A DNA stretch of 52,449 nucleotides from Terriglobia bacterium (GTDB taxonomy: Bacteria > Acidobacteriota > Terriglobia > Bryobacterales > Bryobacteraceae). The stretch spans positions 1 to 52,449 of the forward strand of contig JANYJA010000103.1 of NCBI GenBank assembly GCA_025358575.1, written 5' to 3'. A program made the translations under genes and the position numbers. Of the stretch, positions 1 to 9,562 are shown piece by piece. How positions within the stretch are numbered: the first letter of the stretch is position 1; every line of letters starts with the position of its first letter. The notes under the pieces are model-generated. The model worked only from the letters and a program-made list of their open reading frames with translations, did not search any database and was not told where the DNA came from.

Positions 1-908
1 TTTTCGTCCGTCGTGCCATGGCGCTTGTAAGTCGTCGTCGCGGCAGCACGTCGCAACACCGTCAATGATCCACCGTAAGGCCCATTACGCGCCGGGTCCG
101 TCGGCCCAAAAATCGCGACTCCCGGTTTGCCCAGCGCCGCCGCCAAATGCATGGGGCCACTGTCAACTCCAATTACCGCGCTGGCACACCGTGTCGCATG
201 GATCAACCCGGCAAGGCCACCCGTGTTCACGCGCACTCCGGGCACCGCCGCCAATAAGTCGCGCGCTTCCGGCGGCCCATTCAACAGCAGCACTGTGCCG
301 CAATCATTTCGCAGTCGCCGCGCCAGCTCCGCATAGTGTTCGAGAGGCCACTGCTTGCTTTTCCATCCGGCCAGCGGACTCGCGAGCACGAAATCGCCCT
401 CGGGCAAATTGCCCTCGGCAACGCCCTTTGGAATCGCAAACGTCTTCAGAAGATTTGTCGCACCCGCCGCCACCGCTAAATCCAAATTCCGATCCACCAC
501 GTGCGCCGACTCGCTCAATACCCGGTTGGAATAGAACAACGCCGCTGGCCGCTCACGCACTTGCGATTGATGAAATCCCACAATGCGTTCCGGTCGCGCC
601 AACGACGCCGTCAACGCCGATTTGATCAGTCCCTGAAAATCTACAGCGATCGCGTATGCCCGACTTCGCAATGTTGCGCGCGCCTCGCGCCACGACCCGG
701 GATGCCTCCGATCGAACAACACCAAATTATCAACGAACGGATTGTCGTCCAGCAAAGGAGCCCATCGCGGATCTACAATCCACGTCACCTCCGCCGCTGG
801 AAAACTGTGCTTCAGTGACGCCACCGCTGGCAATGCGTGAATCACATCGCCCATTGCGCCGAGCCGCACCACTAAAATGCCGCTAGCTTTTGTACTTCTG
901 CTGGACAT
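1..908 (-). CDS. Heptosyltransferase I-like glycosyltransferase (GT9), C-terminus cut by window edge
   Basis: A GT9 (ADP-heptose:LPS heptosyltransferase) protein that would add a heptose to the inner core of lipopolysaccharide at the cytoplasmic face of the inner membrane. The ATG at 908 gives MSSRSTKASG and then the family's N-terminal ILVVRLGAMGDVIHALPA, the nucleotide-sugar glycosyltransferase 'GDV' motif. Near the visible end is the donor-binding stretch IGVDSGPMHLAAALGKP followed by FGPTDPARNGPYG, as in WaaC. About 302 codons are visible; the usual family length is 320-350, so only the C-terminal tail is missing. The start lies inside the upstream gene (26 nt overlap), so translation is probably coupled. 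WaaC rather than WaaF is suggested by the GPTDP motif and by the clear WaaF-like gene upstream; the acceptor is inferred. Confidence 0.85.
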   Translation of the reverse strand, partial: MSSRSTKASGILVVRLGAMGDVIHALPAVASLKHSFPAAEVTWIVDPRWAPLLDDNPFVDNLVLFDRRHPGSWREARATLRSRAYAIAVDFQGLIKSALTASLARPERIVGFHQSQVRERPAALFYSNRVLSESAHVVDRNLDLAVAAGATNLLKTFAIPKGVAEGNLPEGDFVLASPLAGWKSKQWPLEHYAELARRLRNDCGTVLLLNGPPEARDLLAAVPGVRVNTGGLAGLIHATRCASAVIGVDSGPMHLAAALGKPGVAIFGPTDPARNGPYGGSLTVLRRAAATTTYKRHGTTDE

Positions 909-1278
909 GCTGAATCAATTCTGCCGCGCGCCGCTGGTCGGCCAATTCCTCGCTGATTACTTGAATAGGTTTAATCGCGCGAAGCAACTCGGTCGCATCG
1001 TCAGCCACGGGCACAACGTAGTCTACCACTTCTAAACCCGCCGCCAGCTCTGCGCGGGCACGGGCCGAAAGCAGCGGCGCGGGAGGGTTGAGAACCACAG
1101 CAAGTACCATCGATGGACCTTTCGAAATCCCCCGGAACGCCTGAACTAGTCCCGCCTGTAGCACATCGAAATGACCCGTCACTACAACCACATGACGGCC
1201 GTCACTGGCCACTTCAACGGCGCGCTCGGCGCTAATAATCTTCGTTCTGGTGTCCACTACCGTTCCCACTCCGCGCAA
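883..1278 (-). CDS. RfaE/HldE-like nucleotidyltransferase domain protein with degenerate active site
   Basis: A 131-residue protein resembling the adenylyltransferase half of HldE/RfaE, which makes ADP-heptose. The N-terminus has the family pattern TKIIS..RAVE followed by VVVVTGHFDVLQAGLVQAF. In active members this loop reads GCFDLLHAGH, and both histidines of HxGH are needed for catalysis. Here the positions are Gln and Leu (QAGL), so the protein is probably inactive as a nucleotidyltransferase. The rest (VLAVVLNPP, LEVVDYVVP) follows the Rossmann-like fold. No ATG is available; TTG at 1278 (33 nt after waaF) is taken as start, with GTG at 1269 an alternative. It sits between two heptosyltransferase genes, so a structural or regulatory role in heptose metabolism is inferred. 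Confidence 0.6.
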   Translation of the reverse strand: MRGVGTVVDTRTKIISAERAVEVASDGRHVVVVTGHFDVLQAGLVQAFRGISKGPSMVLAVVLNPPAPLLSARARAELAAGLEVVDYVVPVADDATELLRAIKPIQVISEELADQRRAAELIQHVQQKYKS

Positions 1279-1311
1279 TTTCGATAAAACATCGTTGCCC
1301 TGGTCGCGGCG

Positions 1312-2322
1312 CTACTTCACCAACTGCAATGCCGCTTCCGCGACGCGCTCAGCCGACACCCGAGTCATGCACCGATGATCGATGGGACACTCGCGCAGCA
1401 TGCACGGACTGCACTCCACCGGCTCTCGAATCACTCGCGCCTTCGCTCCCGTTGGCCCCGTGGTCAGATCGTTTGTCGCGCCGAACACCGTCACCGTCGG
1501 CACGTCCAGCGCGCTCGCTATGTGCATGGCGCCCGAATCGTTAGTCAACACCACGCGGCAGGCGGCCGTCATATCGATGAATTCACGAAGCGTCGTCCGC
1601 CCCGCGAAATTATGGACCGGCCGCGTTGCCATCCGCGCCACTTGCTCGCACAAAGAGCGCTCCCCTTCCGATCCGAACAGCGCCACCTCCGCACCCAACT
1701 CCGACGCCACTCGCGACGCCGCCTCCGCGAAGCGTTCCGGCAACCAGCGCTTCGCATGGCCATACGCCGCACCCGGATTCACGCCCACCACTGGCATCGC
1801 GACGCCGCGCGAATCGAACAACTCCCGGCCCGCCGCGGCCGCTTCAGGGATGCCTTCCAACCGGATCGGCTCCGACTCCACCGGCAACACCGGAATCAGT
1901 TTGGCCCGTCGCAGCAGCTCCAAATAGTAGAAGCGCTCATGCGCGGGAATTTCGCCCTCTTTCGGCACCGCAATTGCTTCCGTCAGCAGCCATCCGCGCC
2001 CATCGCGCGAATATCCGATTCGCCGCGGAATGTCGGCCACGCGCGCCACCATCGCCGCTTCGAACGCGTTCTGGAAAAGAATGGCCCAATCGAAATGTTC
2101 GTCCCGCAGCTTCCAACCCTCACGCAATTTTTCGCTGATATTGCTCGGTGCATATGGAATCACCCGAGAAATTGCCGTTTCTCGCGCATATAAATCCGCA
2201 ACCCACGGCCGTGCAAGCACCGCAATATCCGCGCCGGGAAAAGCACCGGCCACCGCTCGCACCGCCGGCAGCGACATCACCGCATCCCCGACCCAATTCG
2301 TCGCGCGAATCAGAACTCGCAT
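1312..2322 (-). CDS. waaF: Lipopolysaccharide heptosyltransferase II
   Basis: GT9 enzyme of 336 residues transferring the second L-glycero-D-manno-heptose from ADP-heptose onto the LPS inner core. It starts MRVLIRATNWVGDAVMSLPA, the standard WaaF N-terminus (NWxGD), continues with RRIGYSRDGRGWLLT, then VNPGAAYGHAKRWLPERFA, and has the C-terminal donor site TNDSGAMHIASALDVPTVTVFG and the Cys-rich CSPCMLRECPIDHRCM typical of WaaF. The ATG at 2322 is chosen over a longer open frame because it matches the family start and because the stop of the upstream phosphoesterase overlaps it (TGATG). It precedes a degenerate RfaE-like gene and a second GT9 gene, forming an LPS core cluster. Confidence 0.93.
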   Translation of the reverse strand: MRVLIRATNWVGDAVMSLPAVRAVAGAFPGADIAVLARPWVADLYARETAISRVIPYAPSNISEKLREGWKLRDEHFDWAILFQNAFEAAMVARVADIPRRIGYSRDGRGWLLTEAIAVPKEGEIPAHERFYYLELLRRAKLIPVLPVESEPIRLEGIPEAAAAGRELFDSRGVAMPVVGVNPGAAYGHAKRWLPERFAEAASRVASELGAEVALFGSEGERSLCEQVARMATRPVHNFAGRTTLREFIDMTAACRVVLTNDSGAMHIASALDVPTVTVFGATNDLTTGPTGAKARVIREPVECSPCMLRECPIDHRCMTRVSAERVAEAALQLVK

Positions 2323-3185
2323 CACGTGCCCTTGCCCTTCGCCCGTTCGACCAAGCCAGCCTTGCCCCAGTCTCGCGGGTTCGTAACACGCCCCCGTCCG
2401 TAAGGCGCGCTCACTTCTTTTACTCGCATCCGCACATCCGCGCCGCGCACTTCCACCGCTGTGTGCGCGAAGAACCACCCGTCCTCGTACTTCTTCGACG
2501 CCCTTAAGTGCCCGCCCGCGCTCGGCATTGAAAGATACTCCACGCCATCCAACTCCGCGCGAATCATTTGATGCACGTGTCCCGCGATCACGCATTGCAC
2601 GCCGTATTTTTTCGCCAGCCGCTGCACCGCAAAGTTCGGGTTCCCCAGAAACACATCCAGCACCCACGACGGCCGGTGCGACACAATGAATTTCATCAGC
2701 TGCCCCGCATGTGCACGCAAATCGGCCTCCAGGAACATTAGTTCTTCCGAAGAAATCTGTTCCGACCGGCTGTTATCCAGAACCGTGAAATGTGCCTGCC
2801 GGTAATCGAAGCTGTAGTGCGGCGCGTGCCCCGCGTTCGCGCGAAACAGCGCCTCCGAATCCTCGGACCAGATGTCGTGATTCCCCGGTGCCAAGTACAG
2901 AGCAATCCGCCGATAGGGAGCCAGAATGCGCTTCACCTGCGCCCATTCCGCCTCCGCGCTCTCATCGTGCAGTCCCTGAATGGTGTCGCCAACCGTGAGC
3001 ACGAATGCTGGGTCGTCAGTCGCCGTCTCCTTCCAGATCTGCTCGTAGACACCTCGCTGCGTCTCCCCAGTCCGGTCCCCCAGAATCACAAATCGAAACG
3101 AATCGGACGGCGACCGTGCCGCTACATTCGCCAGCCCCGCCGCAACCACCACTGCGGCGAATGCAAACGCACTCCACATGCACAC
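2322..3185 (-). CDS. Exported calcineurin-like metallophosphoesterase
   Basis: A 287-residue metallophosphoesterase with an N-terminal hydrophobic segment (WSAFAFAAVVVAAGLANVAA), read as a signal peptide or membrane anchor. The metal-binding motifs of the calcineurin-like family appear in order: GDRTG (partial GDxxG form), TVGDT, APGNHDIW, VSHRP and AGHVHQ. The substrate cannot be told from sequence. It begins 5 nt after rpsA and its stop overlaps the waaF start by 1 nt, so it is part of the rpsA-led minus-strand operon. A role in envelope phosphate-ester hydrolysis is an inference from location only. Confidence 0.85.
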   Translation of the reverse strand: MCMWSAFAFAAVVVAAGLANVAARSPSDSFRFVILGDRTGETQRGVYEQIWKETATDDPAFVLTVGDTIQGLHDESAEAEWAQVKRILAPYRRIALYLAPGNHDIWSEDSEALFRANAGHAPHYSFDYRQAHFTVLDNSRSEQISSEELMFLEADLRAHAGQLMKFIVSHRPSWVLDVFLGNPNFAVQRLAKKYGVQCVIAGHVHQMIRAELDGVEYLSMPSAGGHLRASKKYEDGWFFAHTAVEVRGADVRMRVKEVSAPYGRGRVTNPRDWGKAGLVERAKGKGT

Positions 3186-3190
3186 GCGCT

Positions 3191-4918
3191 TTAACTCGCG
3201 ATTTCAAGCTCGATGCGCTTCTTCTCCGCGTCCAATCGCGTAATCCGGAAACTGCGCACCTCACCCGCCCGCGCCGGCTCGCGCCGCGCCGGTCCCGATT
3301 CCGCGCCCTGCCCCAGCTTCCACTTGCTCGCCAGCATCGAGCTCAACGCCGAGACATCCGTCTTCGCATCTTTGCTCTGCTTTTCCGGTTTCGCATCCCC
3401 GCCCACATTGCATGAAACGCGAATCCCCTCGCCCAGCTCAACCGTCGCTTTGCCGCCGCTCTTGACGTCTGCCACGCGCCCGGTCACCACATCGCCTTCC
3501 TTATGTTCAGCAATGTATTCGTCCACCGACGTCGGCTGAAGCTGCTTCATCCCCAGCCGCAGTCTCCGCTTCGCGCGATCCATCTCCAGCACCACCGCGC
3601 GCAGTTCCTGCCCCACCTTCACCACGTCTTGTGGATGATTGATGCGTTTCTCCGCCACCAGATCGCCCACGTGGATCATGCCTTCGATGTCTTCCGCCAA
3701 CTGCACGAACGCGCCGAATTTCGTCAGGCTCGTCACCTTGCCTTCAACGATCGTCCCCGAAGCGAATCGCGTCTCGGCGTCTTGCCACGGATCTCCTAGC
3801 GCTTGCTTCAGCCCCAGCGAAATTCGCTTGTCCGCCGGATTCACGCCCAGCACCACCACTTCCACCAGATCCCCGGGCTTCAGCACATCGCTCGGTTTCC
3901 GAATCTTCTTCGACCAGGACATTTCCGAAAGATGAATTAGCCCGTCCAGCCCCGGAATCAGTTCCACGAACGCGCCAAAGTCCGTCACCCGTGAAACCGT
4001 TCCCTTCACGCGATCGCCCGGGGTGAATTTTTCCGCCGCCAGCGACCATGGGTCCGGCTGCAATTGTTTCATGCCCAGCGAAATCCGCCGCTTCTTCGCG
4101 TCCACCTTCAGTATTTGAACGTCCACCTTCTGTCCCACCGTTAGCACGTCCGCCGGCTTATTGACGCGGCCCCAAGAAATCTCCGCCACGTGCATCATCC
4201 CGTCAACGCCGCCAATGTCGATGAACGCGCCATAATCCATCAGGCTTCGCACGGTTCCGTTGACCACCATGCCTTCGTGCAGCTCCGTGAACAGTTTCTC
4301 CTTCGCGGTGGCTTCCCGCTCTTCCAGCACCACGCGACGGTCCACCACCACATCCTCATCCGCCGCATCCACCTTGATGATCTTGCACGAAATTTCCTGG
4401 CCCACCAGCTTTTGCATCTCGGCTGCATCTTTCGCGCCGCTGCGCGATGCCGGCATAAACGCGCGCACGCCGATGTCGACGGTTAGCCCGCCCTTCACCA
4501 CGCCCGTCACCGTGCCTGCAATTTCGCGCTTCGCTTCCATCGCCTGCTCAAGGGAAGTCCAATCTTTCGGGCGGTCCACCTTTATAAGGGATAGCCGGTA
4601 ATACCCCTCCGGATCGCGCCCGGTGATGGCTACGCGCATCTTGTCACCGGCCTTCATCTCCACCGTGCCGCTTGCATCGCGCACCGCCGCCGCGGGAATA
4701 ATTCCCTCGGTCTTCATGCCGATATCGAGAAAAACGGAATCTCCCGAAACCGCGATCACCGTCGCCTCTCTGCCCTCACCGCCGCCCTCGGACTTCTTCG
4801 GATGCGACTGTTCGAATGCGTTGAGGAGATCGCCGAATGACGTGTCCGACGCTCCGTCGGCTTGTTCAGACACAGTTTGGGCTTCATTCGGACGATCCAG
4901 CGATGATTGATTGGGCAT
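3191..4918 (-). CDS. rpsA: 30S ribosomal protein S1
   Basis: A 575-residue protein with six S1/OB-fold RNA-binding repeats, the usual length and number for bacterial S1. Repeats 3-5 are the most canonical, each with a GAF(V/I)xx core (DYGAFIDIGGVDGMMHVAEISW, DFGAFVELIPGLDGLIHLSEMSW, KFGAFVQLAEDIEGMIHVGDL) and a closing RRISLGMKQL-type strand. Repeats 1 and 2 are divergent ribosome-docking domains. Repeat 6 is interrupted by a charged, low-complexity insertion (KPEKQSKDAKTD). It binds mRNA leaders at the 30S subunit. ATG at 4918 is only 46 nt from the divergent histidine kinase start. Downstream genes follow at 5 nt spacing, so S1 probably leads the LPS cluster. Confidence 0.93.
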   Translation of the reverse strand: MPNQSSLDRPNEAQTVSEQADGASDTSFGDLLNAFEQSHPKKSEGGGEGREATVIAVSGDSVFLDIGMKTEGIIPAAAVRDASGTVEMKAGDKMRVAITGRDPEGYYRLSLIKVDRPKDWTSLEQAMEAKREIAGTVTGVVKGGLTVDIGVRAFMPASRSGAKDAAEMQKLVGQEISCKIIKVDAADEDVVVDRRVVLEEREATAKEKLFTELHEGMVVNGTVRSLMDYGAFIDIGGVDGMMHVAEISWGRVNKPADVLTVGQKVDVQILKVDAKKRRISLGMKQLQPDPWSLAAEKFTPGDRVKGTVSRVTDFGAFVELIPGLDGLIHLSEMSWSKKIRKPSDVLKPGDLVEVVVLGVNPADKRISLGLKQALGDPWQDAETRFASGTIVEGKVTSLTKFGAFVQLAEDIEGMIHVGDLVAEKRINHPQDVVKVGQELRAVVLEMDRAKRRLRLGMKQLQPTSVDEYIAEHKEGDVVTGRVADVKSGGKATVELGEGIRVSCNVGGDAKPEKQSKDAKTDVSALSSMLASKWKLGQGAESGPARREPARAGEVRSFRITRLDAEKKRIELEIAS

Positions 4919-4964
4919 GGGGATTACTCTCGTTATTTTGGCACAGTGCGGCTAAGATAGCACC

Positions 4965-6161
4965 GTGGCCCACCGCCGTCCGAGCCCGCAGGACATCGTC
5001 CTCATCCTCCTGTTCGCGGGCATGGCCGCCGTCAGCCCCACGCACGATTTCTGGGAAGTGGCCATGATCGCCAGCTTGGCCGCCCTTCAAATTGCGGAAT
5101 CAAAGCTCGCGCTGCTCGAGTCCACGCAGGGCCGCGTCATGTGGATCATGCTCAAGCTCACGCTTGCCTATCTGCTCATCGGTTACACCGGCGGCCTCGC
5201 CAGTAGTTACTACCTCATGCTACTGCTCCCCATCGTGTCCGCCGCCAGTTACCTCGGCGTGTGGGCCACGCTCGCCTTCAGCCTGCTCGCCTGCGCCACC
5301 TATCTTTCATTCATTCTGTTTGTCGATTGGAACCAGTTCCACATCGATCCCGACCAGACCCGCATCCTCATACACCGCCTTCTCTTCCTCGCCGTCGCCG
5401 GCAATCTGGTGAATGCATTCGCTCAAGCGCTTCGCGTGCAAGCCGAGCAGCTCGCCGCCGCCAATGTCAACCTCAGTGAAGCGGAAGCCGCCGTCCGCCG
5501 CACGGAACGGCTCGCGGCTCTGGGACAACTTTCCGCCGGCCTCGCGCATGAGCTTCGCAATCCACTCGGTACCATCAAAGCGTCGGCCGAGATGCTCTCC
5601 AGGCACGTCTCCGAAGGCGACGAAATCACGCGCGAAATGGCTGGCTTCATCTCTTCCGAAGTTGATCGCACCAACTCACTCGTTACCCGTTTTCTCGATT
5701 TTGCGCGGCCGCTCCATCCCAGACTGGCTCCCACCATGATCTCGACCGTAATTGAACGCGCCATTCAAATGAGCGCGCGCGATGCGGAGAATGGCCGAGT
5801 GGTCGTTTCAAGAGACCTCACGAGCTTCCCCCCAGTCCCCCTCGACGCCGAGTTGATGGAGCGCGTCTTCTACAATCTTCTGCTCAACGCCATCCAAGCC
5901 TCGCCCTCCGGGGAAACCGTCACCGTGAAGGCGCGCCTTCTCGATCGCATTCTCGAAGTCTGCGTCATCGATCACGGCTCTGGCATCGATCCCGCGCGGA
6001 TCGAGACCATCTTCAACCCCTTCGTCACCACTAAACCCGAAGGCGTCGGCCTCGGTCTAGCTATCGTTTCCAAAATCGTCGACGGCCACGGCGGTAAAAT
6101 GTCGGTCGAGAGCGAACCCGGCAAAGGCAGCTCCTTTCGCGTCTCTCTTCCCCTCTTATGA
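4965..6161 (+). CDS. Membrane sensor histidine kinase (NtrB-like)
   Basis: A 398-residue kinase. The first ~150 residues hold about five hydrophobic membrane segments with no periplasmic sensor domain. A short linker follows, then HisKA with the phospho-acceptor His195 in LAHELRNPLG, and a HATPase domain with N box NLLLNAIQAS, G1 DHGSGI, F box FNPFVTTK and G2 GVGLGLAIV. It presumably phosphorylates the NtrC-type regulator encoded next, whose start overlaps its stop by 4 nt (ATGA). GTG at 4965 is taken as start. The signal sensed is unknown; the integral membrane input domain suggests an intramembrane or envelope cue. Confidence 0.9.
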   Translation: MAHRRPSPQDIVLILLFAGMAAVSPTHDFWEVAMIASLAALQIAESKLALLESTQGRVMWIMLKLTLAYLLIGYTGGLASSYYLMLLLPIVSAASYLGVWATLAFSLLACATYLSFILFVDWNQFHIDPDQTRILIHRLLFLAVAGNLVNAFAQALRVQAEQLAAANVNLSEAEAAVRRTERLAALGQLSAGLAHELRNPLGTIKASAEMLSRHVSEGDEITREMAGFISSEVDRTNSLVTRFLDFARPLHPRLAPTMISTVIERAIQMSARDAENGRVVVSRDLTSFPPVPLDAELMERVFYNLLLNAIQASPSGETVTVKARLLDRILEVCVIDHGSGIDPARIETIFNPFVTTKPEGVGLGLAIVSKIVDGHGGKMSVESEPGKGSSFRVSLPLL

Positions 6162-7507
6162 AACAGCGCATCCTGGTCGTCGAAGACGAAGAGAAACTTC
6201 GCCGCGTCATCGAGCTCCAGTTGCTCTCGGCCGGCTTTGAAGTGGAGAAGGCCGGATCCGCCGAAGAAGCCCTTCCTCTTCTGGATCGTGCCAGCCTCAT
6301 CCTCACCGACCTCCGCCTGCCCGGCATGAGCGGCATGGAAATGCTCACGCTCATTCAGAAGCAAAACACCCGCGCGCCAGTCATCATCATGACCGCATAC
6401 GGCACCATTGAAGACGCCGTGCAAGCCATGAAAGCCGGCGCCGTCGACTTCCTCCCCAAGCCCTTTTCGCTCGATCACCTGATGGCCGTAGTCAACAAGG
6501 CTGTCGAGATGCGATCTTTGCGTGACGAGAATCGCCAGCTTCGCGAAGAGCTGGGCCGCCGGTATGAGTTCGACAACATCGTCGGCCGCAGTCCCGCCAT
6601 GCAAGAGATTTTCGGCACCATTCTGCGCGTCGCTCCCACGCGCGCGACGGTGCTGCTTGCGGGCGAAAGCGGCGTGGGCAAGGATCTCATCGCCCGCGCA
6701 ATTCACTTCCACTCCCCGCGGGCGGAGCGGCCCCTCGTCAAAATCAATTGCACCGCGCTTCCCGAAAATCTGATGGAGAGTGAGCTCTTCGGCTACGAAA
6801 AGGGCGCGTTCACCGGAGCCATGACTTCCAAACCCGGCAAGTTCGAACAAGCCGACACTGGCACTGTTTTTCTCGATGAGATCGGCGACGTTCCGCTGGC
6901 CGTTCAAGTCAAGCTTCTTCGTATTCTGCAGGAGCGCGAGTTCGAGCGCCTCGGCAGTAACAAGACCCGCCACATTGACGTGCGCATCATCGCCGCCACT
7001 AATCAGGATCTCCGCGCCGCTCTTGAACAAGGCACTTTTCGCGAAGATTTGTTTTATCGCCTCAATGTCGTGCCTATTGAAATTCCGCCTTTGCGCGAGC
7101 GCAAGGTCGATATCAAATCGCTGGCCGAGCACTTCGTCCAAAAGCTCGCCGCCGATTCCGGCAGCCAAGTGCAATCCATCGCCACTGAAGCCCTCGACAA
7201 GCTGCTCTCCTATGACTGGCCCGGCAATGTCCGCGAACTCGAAAACGTAATCGAGCGCAGTCTCGTCATGTGCAGCGGCACCGCCCTTGACGCCAAGGAC
7301 ATCCGCCTGGATCTAAACCCCCGATCCCGCCACTCGGCCAGCGACTTCGGCATACCCGATGGCCTAAGCCTCGACCAATATGAGCAGGAGCTCATCAAGC
7401 AAGCTCTGAAAAAAGCCGACGGCAACAAAAGCCAAGCCGCCCGTCTATTGGGCCTCACCCGCAACGCACTCCGCTACCGCCTCACGCAAATGGGTTTGGA
7501 GTCTTAA
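6158..7507 (+). CDS. Sigma54-dependent response regulator (NtrC family)
   Basis: A 449-residue activator with three domains. The receiver (1-120) has acidic residues VVEDEE, phospho-acceptor Asp51 ([11 protein letters not shown]), switch Thr (MTAYG) and Lys (PKPF). The AAA+ domain has Walker A GESGVGKD, the sigma54-contacting loop GAFTGA, Walker B FLDEIGD and the arginine-finger region [16 protein letters not shown]. The C-terminal Fis-type helix-turn-helix ([20 protein letters not shown]) binds enhancer DNA. It is translationally coupled to the kinase upstream. The regulon is not visible; no good -24/-12 promoter was found nearby. Confidence 0.95.
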   Translation: MKQRILVVEDEEKLRRVIELQLLSAGFEVEKAGSAEEALPLLDRASLILTDLRLPGMSGMEMLTLIQKQNTRAPVIIMTAYGTIEDAVQAMKAGAVDFLPKPFSLDHLMAVVNKAVEMRSLRDENRQLREELGRRYEFDNIVGRSPAMQEIFGTILRVAPTRATVLLAGESGVGKDLIARAIHFHSPRAERPLVKINCTALPENLMESELFGYEKGAFTGAMTSKPGKFEQADTGTVFLDEIGDVPLAVQVKLLRILQEREFERLGSNKTRHIDVRIIAATNQDLRAALEQGTFREDLFYRLNVVPIEIPPLRERKVDIKSLAEHFVQKLAADSGSQVQSIATEALDKLLSYDWPGNVRELENVIERSLVMCSGTALDAKDIRLDLNPRSRHSASDFGIPDGLSLDQYEQELIKQALKKADGNKSQAARLLGLTRNALRYRLTQMGLES

Positions 7508-7614
7508 ATCTTTTCGCCTAACTTGGAGAAGCGTCAAAAAGCTCACACGGGCCGCCTTTTGGCGATTTCCGTGATTTAGAGTGATAACCTTAATGTCGAT
7601 TAAGGAGACTAGAT

Positions 7615-9558
7615 ATGCGCCTTTTACGCGTTTCGTTATTCGCCCTGTTATCCATCCCCGTTCAAGCTGCGGTCACCGCTTATATATCCAATTGCTGTAA
7701 TGCGTCGTCCGTAGTAGGTGTGTTCAATACCACGAATTTATCCAAGACGGCCCAGTTTCCGGCAGGCAACGGCGCGTTCGACGCTGTATTTACGCCGGAC
7801 GGGCTGTACGTCTACATCAGTAATTACGTTTCGCAGACGGTGTCGGTGGTGCAGACGTCGACATGGACGCCCGTTGCCACCATCGCGGTTGGCTACGCCG
7901 TGCAGTGGATGGCGATGAGTCCGGACGGAACCAAAGTCTATGTGGGCTCATTCGACGCAGCAAACTCCACGCACCTGGTTTCAATAAGCACCGCGACCAA
8001 CACGGTTCAGAAAACGCTTAGCCTGAACGGCTTCCAGAGCGCGATGGTGATTAGTCCAGACGGCAAGCGATTGTATCTGAATTACCAAGCCAATAACGGC
8101 ACATTGATTGCGGTCGATACGCAATCGCTCACCGTGTTGGGGATGATTCCAAGTCTCTCGGGCATCAGTGTGGCGCTCAGCCATGACGGAAAGTTAGCGT
8201 ACGTTCCGCGCGTGAATAGCGGGACGCCGCTGACTTTCAGCGTTGCGATTGTCGACACATCCACGATGACCATCGTGAACTCGATTGCCTTGAGCAGCCA
8301 GCTCTCGCCCCAGATGGCGGCGATTTCGCCGGATGGCACGATGCTGTACGTTGCTGAAACGCCTTATGTCGCGGGCACATCGTCGTCTATCGTCGTGATT
8401 CAGACCAGCACCAACAAAATTGCCGGAACGATCGCTCTGCCCGCAAAAGCGCAGCCGGGCTTTATCGTATTTTTACCAAACGGGGTTCACGCGTTAGTCA
8501 CGGACTTTACGCGATCAGGCATCGATGTAATCAACGTGGCGCAAAATAAAGTCGTCGCGACGGTGGGTACTAGCGGAACCGTCAACGGTCTCGCGATCAG
8601 TCCGAACGGCGCCACATTGCTGGTGCCGAATGAAGGCAATTCGCAAGCAGCCGTTGTCGACACATCGGGAAACGTGACGGCGCGAGCTTCCATCGGGAGC
8701 ATGGGGAACTCGGCGTCATTTCCGCGAAATGGCGCTGCCGCGGTAAGTCCCGACGGGACCCGGGCGTACTTCACGAACCTGTTCTCGAACAATATTTCGG
8801 TGATGGACACGGCGTCAAAAACGGTAATCGCAAACGTTTATACCGGCTCCGAACCGTTGGGAATTGTTTTGTCTCCAGACGGATCGCGAGCGTATGTCGC
8901 GAATTCGTTCGACAACACCATGGCCGTCGTGAACACGACCACTTTCGCGATAACTACCATCGCGATGCCAAAGAGCGGCTACCCGACGTCGATTGCGATC
9001 ACGCCCGATGGCCGGCATGTGTACATGACGGTCGACAACATCGTGCCGGATTTCGGCAGTTCGCCCGGTTTTGTGTTCGTGGTGGACACAACGTCGAATG
9101 CGGTTGTGCAGACCGTCCTCGCGCCATACCCTATGGGCGTTGCCATTTCGGCGGACGGGTCGAAGGCGTACATAGTGAGCGAGTACAGCGGCTCAACCCT
9201 TCACACAATGTCGACTTCGACTTACAAGTACACTGCCGCACTACCATTAGGGGGAGGGGGTGCGCTTGGGCCGACTAGTGCGGGGATCGCGGTCACTCCC
9301 GACGGCAAGAACATCTTCGTCGACGATTCGTCCGGGAGCGTGGTTTGGAAGATCGATACCGCGACGAACACGCTGGTGAAAACAATACCGGCGGGAACGG
9401 TTCCGGGACAGCTCGCGGTGACGCCTGATGGGACTCAGGTTTACGCGGCCGATTACCAAAATACCTCCGCGTCGGTCATTGACGTGGTCAGTGGATCCGT
9501 CGTCAAAGCGATTCCGCTGGGAAGCCCCTCATACGGCGTCGCGCTGGCGGCGAACTAG
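7615..9558 (+). CDS. Secreted YVTN-family beta-propeller protein
   Basis: A 647-residue exported protein. The signal peptide LLRVSLFALLSIPVQA is followed by repeated blades with the pattern 'ISPDGxxxYV.N....TVSVVDT.T', for example DGLYVYISNYVSQTVSVV, DGSRAYVANSFDNTMAVVNT and DGTQVYAADYQNTSASVID, amounting to a long or double propeller. Such proteins are usually surface or periplasmic with unknown ligands. A strong Shine-Dalgarno (AAGGAG at 7602-7607) precedes the ATG. Codons are less GC-biased than in the neighbours. It ends 4 nt before the convergent zinc-ribbon gene. Confidence 0.88.
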   Translation: MRLLRVSLFALLSIPVQAAVTAYISNCCNASSVVGVFNTTNLSKTAQFPAGNGAFDAVFTPDGLYVYISNYVSQTVSVVQTSTWTPVATIAVGYAVQWMAMSPDGTKVYVGSFDAANSTHLVSISTATNTVQKTLSLNGFQSAMVISPDGKRLYLNYQANNGTLIAVDTQSLTVLGMIPSLSGISVALSHDGKLAYVPRVNSGTPLTFSVAIVDTSTMTIVNSIALSSQLSPQMAAISPDGTMLYVAETPYVAGTSSSIVVIQTSTNKIAGTIALPAKAQPGFIVFLPNGVHALVTDFTRSGIDVINVAQNKVVATVGTSGTVNGLAISPNGATLLVPNEGNSQAAVVDTSGNVTARASIGSMGNSASFPRNGAAAVSPDGTRAYFTNLFSNNISVMDTASKTVIANVYTGSEPLGIVLSPDGSRAYVANSFDNTMAVVNTTTFAITTIAMPKSGYPTSIAITPDGRHVYMTVDNIVPDFGSSPGFVFVVDTTSNAVVQTVLAPYPMGVAISADGSKAYIVSEYSGSTLHTMSTSTYKYTAALPLGGGGALGPTSAGIAVTPDGKNIFVDDSSGSVVWKIDTATNTLVKTIPAGTVPGQLAVTPDGTQVYAADYQNTSASVIDVVSGSVVKAIPLGSPSYGVALAAN

Positions 9559-9562
9559 GTGG

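Noticed and set aside
65-625. Plus-strand open frame of 186 codons opposite the heptosyltransferase
   Set aside because: Low-complexity Pro/Ala/Arg product from the antisense of a GC-rich gene; the minus-strand frame is clearly GT9.
4936-4955. Sigma54-like promoter TTGGCAC...GGCT between rpsA and the histidine kinase gene
   Set aside because: The gap between the GG and GC dinucleotides is 9 nt where sigma54 promoters need 10; the match is probably chance.
7551-7566. CGCC-TTTT-GGCG hairpin after the response regulator as terminator
   Set aside because: Only 4 bp of stem and no following T-run.
7681-9558. Possible DNA tandem repeat or CRISPR-like array
   Set aside because: The periodicity comes from protein-level YVTN blades; no repeated DNA unit of CRISPR type is present.
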